Positions 6,962 to 9,616 of a stretch of DNA of 9,616 bases are shown here, piece by piece (positions within the stretch are counted from its first letter, which is position 1; the number at the start of each line of letters is the position of its first letter). Both the position numbers and the translations under genes were made by a program. Location of the stretch: positions 1 to 9,616 of the forward strand of contig JAUYSA010000286.1 in the NCBI GenBank assembly GCA_030696545.1. Direction: 5' to 3'. Source of the DNA: Hyphomonadaceae bacterium. GTDB taxonomy: Bacteria; Pseudomonadota; Alphaproteobacteria; Caulobacterales; Hyphomonadaceae. Under the pieces are notes generated by a model that saw only the letters and a program-made list of their open reading frames with translations, did no database searches and was not told where the DNA came from.

Positions 6962-7603
6962 TTACTTGCGAGCATCCTCAAGGTTCCATTCGTAGGCGAA
7001 GGTGTGACCGCAGACGGACTGCGGAACGCCGTCGAGCTTGCCCGGTGTGAAGCGCGCGGAGCGGACCCATTTGAGCGCCGCATTGTCGAGGACGGAGTGC
7101 CCGCTGCTGGAGGCGAAGCTGGCCGCGCTGATGCGGCCCTTCGCATCGACGCAGACATCAAGCGTTGAAACGCCCTGGTTCTGCTTCCGGATTTCAGAAG
7201 CGGGATAAGGCGGCGGTTCCTGAGGGATCAGGGTGGGGCGTGTGCGGATGAGTTTTGGAGCGGCCGCGCCGCCTGTATTTGCCACGGGGTCGGGCGCGCG
7301 TGGGGTTGTTGTGCCGGTGATGCCTTCGGGGTTCGCGATAAATTCGATGACTGGACCCAGCGGAAGCGGCGTTTCGATTTTTGTCGCGTCCGACATGTCG
7401 AACTCCGTCTGCTTCAAGGGCTCGTCGGAGGTGGTCTCCTCAGACAGCGGCGTGAAAGTGATCGGGGTTTCGATGATGCGGGCGAGGTCCATCGCGAAGC
7501 CGTTGGCGAGCGCGTAGCCGGCGAGCGTGGTGATCAGCGCCGCGACCGAGATACCGGCGACGTGCGTTGAGTTGTTGGCGCGGGTTCGCAATGCCCCATA
7601 CAT
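6962..7603 (-). CDS. TonB-like protein (energy transducer TonB family), third gene of the BlaI operon
   Basis: This 213-residue protein has one membrane helix near the N-terminus (about 16-36) and a long extracytoplasmic part. The middle (40-130) is Pro/Thr-rich without strict Glu-Pro/Lys-Pro repeats. The C-terminal domain (about 133-207) is TonB-C-like: PPYPASEIRKQNQG, then VCVDAKGRISAASFASSSGH, an ARFTPG strand and a final EWNLE. Classical TonB passes proton-motive energy from ExbB/ExbD to outer-membrane receptors. No exbB/exbD or receptor gene is present here, so a signalling or structural role is as likely. Cys151 and Cys198 could form a disulfide. The ATG at 7603 has a strong ribosome site, AAGGAGG (7615-7609), 5 bases upstream. 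It starts 53 bp after the peptidase stop on the same strand and probably shares its transcript. Its C-terminal domain is a paralogue of the peptidase C-terminus. Confidence 0.88.
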   Translation of the reverse strand: MYGALRTRANNSTHVAGISVAALITTLAGYALANGFAMDLARIIETPITFTPLSEETTSDEPLKQTEFDMSDATKIETPLPLGPVIEFIANPEGITGTTTPRAPDPVANTGGAAAPKLIRTRPTLIPQEPPPYPASEIRKQNQGVSTLDVCVDAKGRISAASFASSSGHSVLDNAALKWVRSARFTPGKLDGVPQSVCGHTFAYEWNLEDARK

Positions 7604-7656
7604 GGAAGCCTCCTTCGGTTGATGGTGAATAGAGATGGCGAGTAAGCGCCGGAAAA

Positions 7657-8871
7657 TCAGGGCGGAGCGCCGCCCAGTCGCCAGCCGACGGTCATGTTGT
7701 ATCCGCAGATCTCGACGGGCCGGCCGTTGCGGGTGGCCGGTTCAAATCGCGCGCCGCGCATCTGGCGCAAGGTTGCCTGATCGAGTTTCGGATGGCCCGA
7801 CGACTGCGCGACTTTCGCGTCGGCGACTGCGCCGGATGCGGAGACGCAGAGTTCGACAACGACATCGCCATCGACGTTCAGGTCTGCAGGCGGAGCGATG
7901 AAGGGATTGAAGTTCGCCTGTGGCCGCGGGTTCGTTGTGAGCGCGTTGAGCGCCTGCTGGTCGGGCTGGATCGGCTTGAAGGGAACGAGCAGGTCTGGCG
8001 CTTCGGTTATGACGGTGCGCTTGGGCTGGGCGGCCCAGGCGGCGACGCCGGCGCTGGCGGTGAGGGCGAGCACGACGGCCGTGGCGGCGATGCGGCGGCG
8101 GCCGGAGAGCGGTTTGCGGGCCAGCATGTCGATGCGTTCGGCGAGCGGGTGCTGTGCTTCGGCGGGCCAGTAGCAGCCGACGGGAAGCGGGCGCGAGGCG
8201 AGCTGGGTCTTCAGCAGCGTTTCGGCATAGGCGCGGCGGACACGCGGGCGGCGGTCGATGACTTCGGCGTCGCACGACAATTCCTGATCGACGCGCATCG
8301 CCTTCGCGCCGATGTGGACGAGCGGGTTGAACCAGAAGGCGCAACGGATAAGGGCGACGACGGCGTTGATGCGCGCATCGTTGCGGTCGAGATGGACCTG
8401 TTCGTGGGTGAGGATCAGTTTGCGCTCAGCGTCCGAGAAGCGGCGGGAGAAATCGTCAGGCGTGACGATGCGGGGCTGCGAGAAGCCGACAATGGCGGGG
8501 CCGGCAAGGCCGAGGTCTGCATCGCGCATGAAGGCGGCCTGACGGCGGATCAGCGCGATCGCGGTGGCGATGGCGCCGATGATCCAGATGGCGATGAGGG
8601 CGTAGGGCAAGATCGCTTCCAGCAGGGAGTTCGCGGCGGGCGGCGTGGTGAGCGCGATCACTTCATCGAGCGTCAGGCCGAGCGAGAGCATCTCGATCGT
8701 GCGCGAGGGGATAAAGGTTGCTGCGGCGGCGATCGGGACGATGGCCCAGAGAAGATAGATGGCGTGCGGGCCGAAGATGCGGCGGGCGGGCTTGCGCACG
8801 GCGAGCAGGAAGATGATGGCGGCGGCGGCCGCGATGTTCATCTCGATGAGGGCGTCGAGGACCGGGTTCAT
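7657..8871 (-). CDS. M56-family (BlaR1-type) membrane metallopeptidase with C-terminal TonB-C domain
   Basis: This 404-residue membrane protein belongs to the M56/BlaR1 antirepressor peptidases. Hydrophobic segments lie at about 11-26, 36-54 and 84-108, with another at about 260-281. The zinc motif HEQVH is at 156-160, followed by FNPLVH (181-186) and DQELSCDAEV (195-204), where Glu197 is the likely third zinc ligand. BlaR1 is about 580-600 residues and ends in a penicillin-binding sensor; that domain is absent. Instead, residues about 330-398 form a TonB-C-like domain (LCVSASGAV, SSGHPKLDQA, GARFEPA, ICGYNMTVGWRL). M56/TonB-C combinations are known among proteobacterial proteins, but their signal is not. 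Its start overlaps the stop of the repressor gene by one base (TGATG), implying translational coupling; GAGGA lies just upstream. A longer frame to 9024 is rejected because it runs through the repressor gene. By family analogy it would cleave the repressor on receiving a signal. Confidence 0.9.
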   Translation of the reverse strand: MNPVLDALIEMNIAAAAAIIFLLAVRKPARRIFGPHAIYLLWAIVPIAAAATFIPSRTIEMLSLGLTLDEVIALTTPPAANSLLEAILPYALIAIWIIGAIATAIALIRRQAAFMRDADLGLAGPAIVGFSQPRIVTPDDFSRRFSDAERKLILTHEQVHLDRNDARINAVVALIRCAFWFNPLVHIGAKAMRVDQELSCDAEVIDRRPRVRRAYAETLLKTQLASRPLPVGCYWPAEAQHPLAERIDMLARKPLSGRRRIAATAVVLALTASAGVAAWAAQPKRTVITEAPDLLVPFKPIQPDQQALNALTTNPRPQANFNPFIAPPADLNVDGDVVVELCVSASGAVADAKVAQSSGHPKLDQATLRQMRGARFEPATRNGRPVEICGYNMTVGWRLGGAPP

Positions 8872-9242
8872 CACTTGTCCTCCTCGATCTTCGCGATCAG
8901 GGCCTTCAGCTGTTTCAGGTCTTTCGCTGAAAGTTTGCGATGCTCGGCAAAGTGCGCGACCAGCGGGGCGACTTCGCCCTTGAACAGCTTGTCGAGCATG
9001 CCCTGGCTTTCGGACTGCACCCACGCATTGCGCGTGATGAGCGGGCGGTAGCAGTAGCTGTCGCCTTCTTTGCCGCCGGAAATGGCTTTCTTCTTGAGCA
9101 GGCGGGTGACGAGGGTTTTGACTGTGGCGGGGGCCCAGCCGTTTTCAGGGCCCACGGCGGCGAAGATCTGCTCTGCGTTCAGCGGCGTCTTGCGCCACAG
9201 CGCTTCCATGATGCGGCTCTCGGCGTCGGAGATCGTTTGCAT
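8871..9242 (-). CDS. BlaI/MecI-family transcriptional repressor
   Basis: This 123-residue protein matches the length and pattern of BlaI/MecI/CopY-type repressors. A winged helix occupies residues 5-70: SDAESRIMEALWRKTPLNAE, then WAPATVKTLVTRLLKKKAI (36-54), containing the recognition helix typical of BlaI. The rest (about 72-120) is the helical dimerisation part, which in BlaI is cut by the partner M56 peptidase. I chose the ATG at 9242; a TTG at 9266 in the same frame would add 8 residues but would overlap the operator and the -10 region. The ribosome site AGGTG (9251-9247) lies inside the operator. The stop overlaps the start of the peptidase gene, so the two are coupled. The tandem palindromes at its promoter indicate autoregulation. 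The name does not imply beta-lactam resistance: no beta-lactamase gene is in this window. Confidence 0.93.
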   Translation of the reverse strand: MQTISDAESRIMEALWRKTPLNAEQIFAAVGPENGWAPATVKTLVTRLLKKKAISGGKEGDSYCYRPLITRNAWVQSESQGMLDKLFKGEVAPLVAHFAEHRKLSAKDLKQLKALIAKIEEDK

Positions 9243-9256
9243 AGTACACCTGTAAT
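9243..9256 (-). promoter_or_regulatory. Candidate BlaI operator O1 (TACA-N2-TGTA)
   Basis: The perfect palindrome TACACCTGTA (9245-9254) carries the TACA-N2-TGTA core known for BlaI/MecI operators. On the minus strand the site reads ATTACAGGTGTACT and ends one base before the start codon at 9242. It covers the ribosome site of the repressor gene and the first transcribed bases, so binding would block transcription from the promoter just upstream. Confidence 0.72.
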
Positions 9257-9264
9257 CTGATTTC

Positions 9265-9292
9265 AAGTTACGCGCGTAATCTGGCGAGTCAA
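9265..9292 (-). promoter_or_regulatory. Candidate promoter of the repressor-peptidase-TonB operon
   Basis: On the minus strand TTGACT (9292-9287) and TAACTT (9270-9265) are separated by 16 bp. Transcription would start near 9258, giving a leader of about 16 bases. The spacer holds the palindrome O2, the arrangement expected of a repressor-controlled promoter. Confidence 0.6.
9267..9280 (-). promoter_or_regulatory. Candidate BlaI operator O2 (12-bp perfect palindrome)
   Basis: TTACGCGCGTAA (9268-9279) is a perfect palindrome lying between the -35 and -10 boxes and running into the -10. On the minus strand it reads ATTACGCGCGTAAC, sharing ATTAC-N4-GTA with O1. Centres are 24 bp apart, about two helical turns. 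It lacks the exact TACA core, so it may bind less tightly. Confidence 0.6.
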
Positions 9293-9616
9293 TGGCGATG
9301 GTGTGGCGGTGGTCGATTTTGTGCGGTGCGGGATGAGGGCCTTACCTCTCCACCGCGTCCCCCGCGAAGGCGGGGGTCCAGCCTTGCGCGCTTCGCGCTG
9401 GTTCTTGTTCAAGAGGGCTGGTTCCCCGCCTACGCGGGGAACGCGGACCTGAAGGTCCGCTTCCAGATACGCGCTCTCAATCGCACGGACGTAATCGTCC
9501 TGCGGGATGCTGTTCCGCCTTCGCCCTTTGGGCTACGGCGCGACAAGTCTCGTCCCTCCAGATGAGGGAGCGGGGCGCGTGGTGTAGCGCCTTGGGTTAG
9601 TCCAGTGCCAGACAAG
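9293..9616. repeat. Gene-free mosaic of short palindromes
   Basis: About 320 bp without a credible gene. Successive hairpins are: CCCCCGC/GCGGGGG (9359-9376, loop GAAG); GCGCG/CGCGC (9386-9398); CCAGCC (9378-9383) with GGCTGG (9416-9421); GTTCCCCGC/GCGGGGAAC (9421-9442, a 9-bp stem); GCGGACC/GGTCCGC (9443-9460, loop TGAA); CGCA-GGACG/CGTCC-TGCG (9482-9504, one bulge); CGCC/GGCG enclosing GCCC/GGGC (9516-9540); and TCCCTC/GAGGGA (9553-9569). The first, fourth and fifth resemble short dispersed palindromes common between genes in many alphaproteobacteria. Frames through this region are low-complexity and have no family resemblance. The promoter of the repressor gene lies just to the left. Confidence 0.65.

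Noticed and set aside
7792..9051. Plus-strand open frame of 419 residues opposite the peptidase and repressor genes
   Set aside because: It is the antisense shadow of two well-supported minus-strand genes; its composition is Gly/Asp/Arg-rich and matches no family.
9243..9266. TTG start adding 8 residues to the repressor
   Set aside because: The added codons fall on operator O1 and the -10 region, and the ATG at 9242 gives the usual BlaI N-terminus.
6962..9266. A beta-lactam resistance cassette
   Set aside because: Only the regulator types match; no beta-lactamase or PBP gene is present and the peptidase lacks the penicillin-binding sensor.
9430..9615. Minus-strand frame of 61 residues in the right-end gap
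   Set aside because: It is entirely made of palindromic repeat sequence and has no ribosome site or family resemblance.
9293..9616. CRISPR array or tandem repeat
   Set aside because: The hairpins differ from each other and there are no regularly spaced identical repeats.

Overview
This window is chromosomal-looking DNA of high G+C content from a Gram-negative bacterium, most likely an alphaproteobacterium. The clues are the codon bias, the lipoprotein signal, the TonB-type proteins, the spinster-like transporter and the GC-rich intergenic palindromes. These would fit a Caulobacterales/Hyphomonadaceae-type genome, but that placement is inference from gene style only. I see no rRNA, tRNA, CRISPR array, transposase or integrase.

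Layout. (1) 1-1087, minus strand: a PqaA-family lipoprotein (PhoPQ-activated pathogenicity-related family) that runs off the left edge. (2) 1223-1255: a strong intrinsic terminator, followed upstream by a spinster-like MFS transporter, 1278-2825, minus. (3) 3031-4695, plus: the ABC-F translation factor EttA, divergent from the transporter. (4) 4700-5680 (or 5722), minus: an unrecognised four-helix membrane protein with a basic linker and a C-terminal helix-turn-helix-like segment, convergent with ettA with only 4 bp between the stop codons. (5) 5962-6756, plus: a short-chain dehydrogenase whose stop codon lies inside its own terminator hairpin. (6) 6787-6951: a cluster of hairpin-forming intergenic repeats. 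(7) 6962-9242, minus: a three-gene unit reading BlaI-type repressor, M56 (BlaR1-type) membrane metallopeptidase, TonB-like protein. (8) 9293-9616: no gene, but a dense mosaic of short palindromes.

The most interesting part is the three-gene unit. The repressor gene has a promoter (TTGACT, 16 bp, TAACTT). A perfect 12-bp palindrome sits between its -35 and -10 boxes, and a TACA-N2-TGTA palindrome, the core of known BlaI/MecI operators, lies just before the start codon. The two sites share an 8-bp direct repeat 24 bp apart. The peptidase has the HEXXH motif and membrane helices of BlaR1, but its C-terminus is a TonB-C-like domain, not a penicillin-binding sensor. The next gene encodes a second TonB-like protein whose C-terminal domain aligns with the first without gaps and shares a cysteine pair. 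The likely reading is an autoregulated, proteolysis-controlled signalling operon whose signal is not a beta-lactam bound by a classical sensor domain. No beta-lactamase or PBP gene is in the window.
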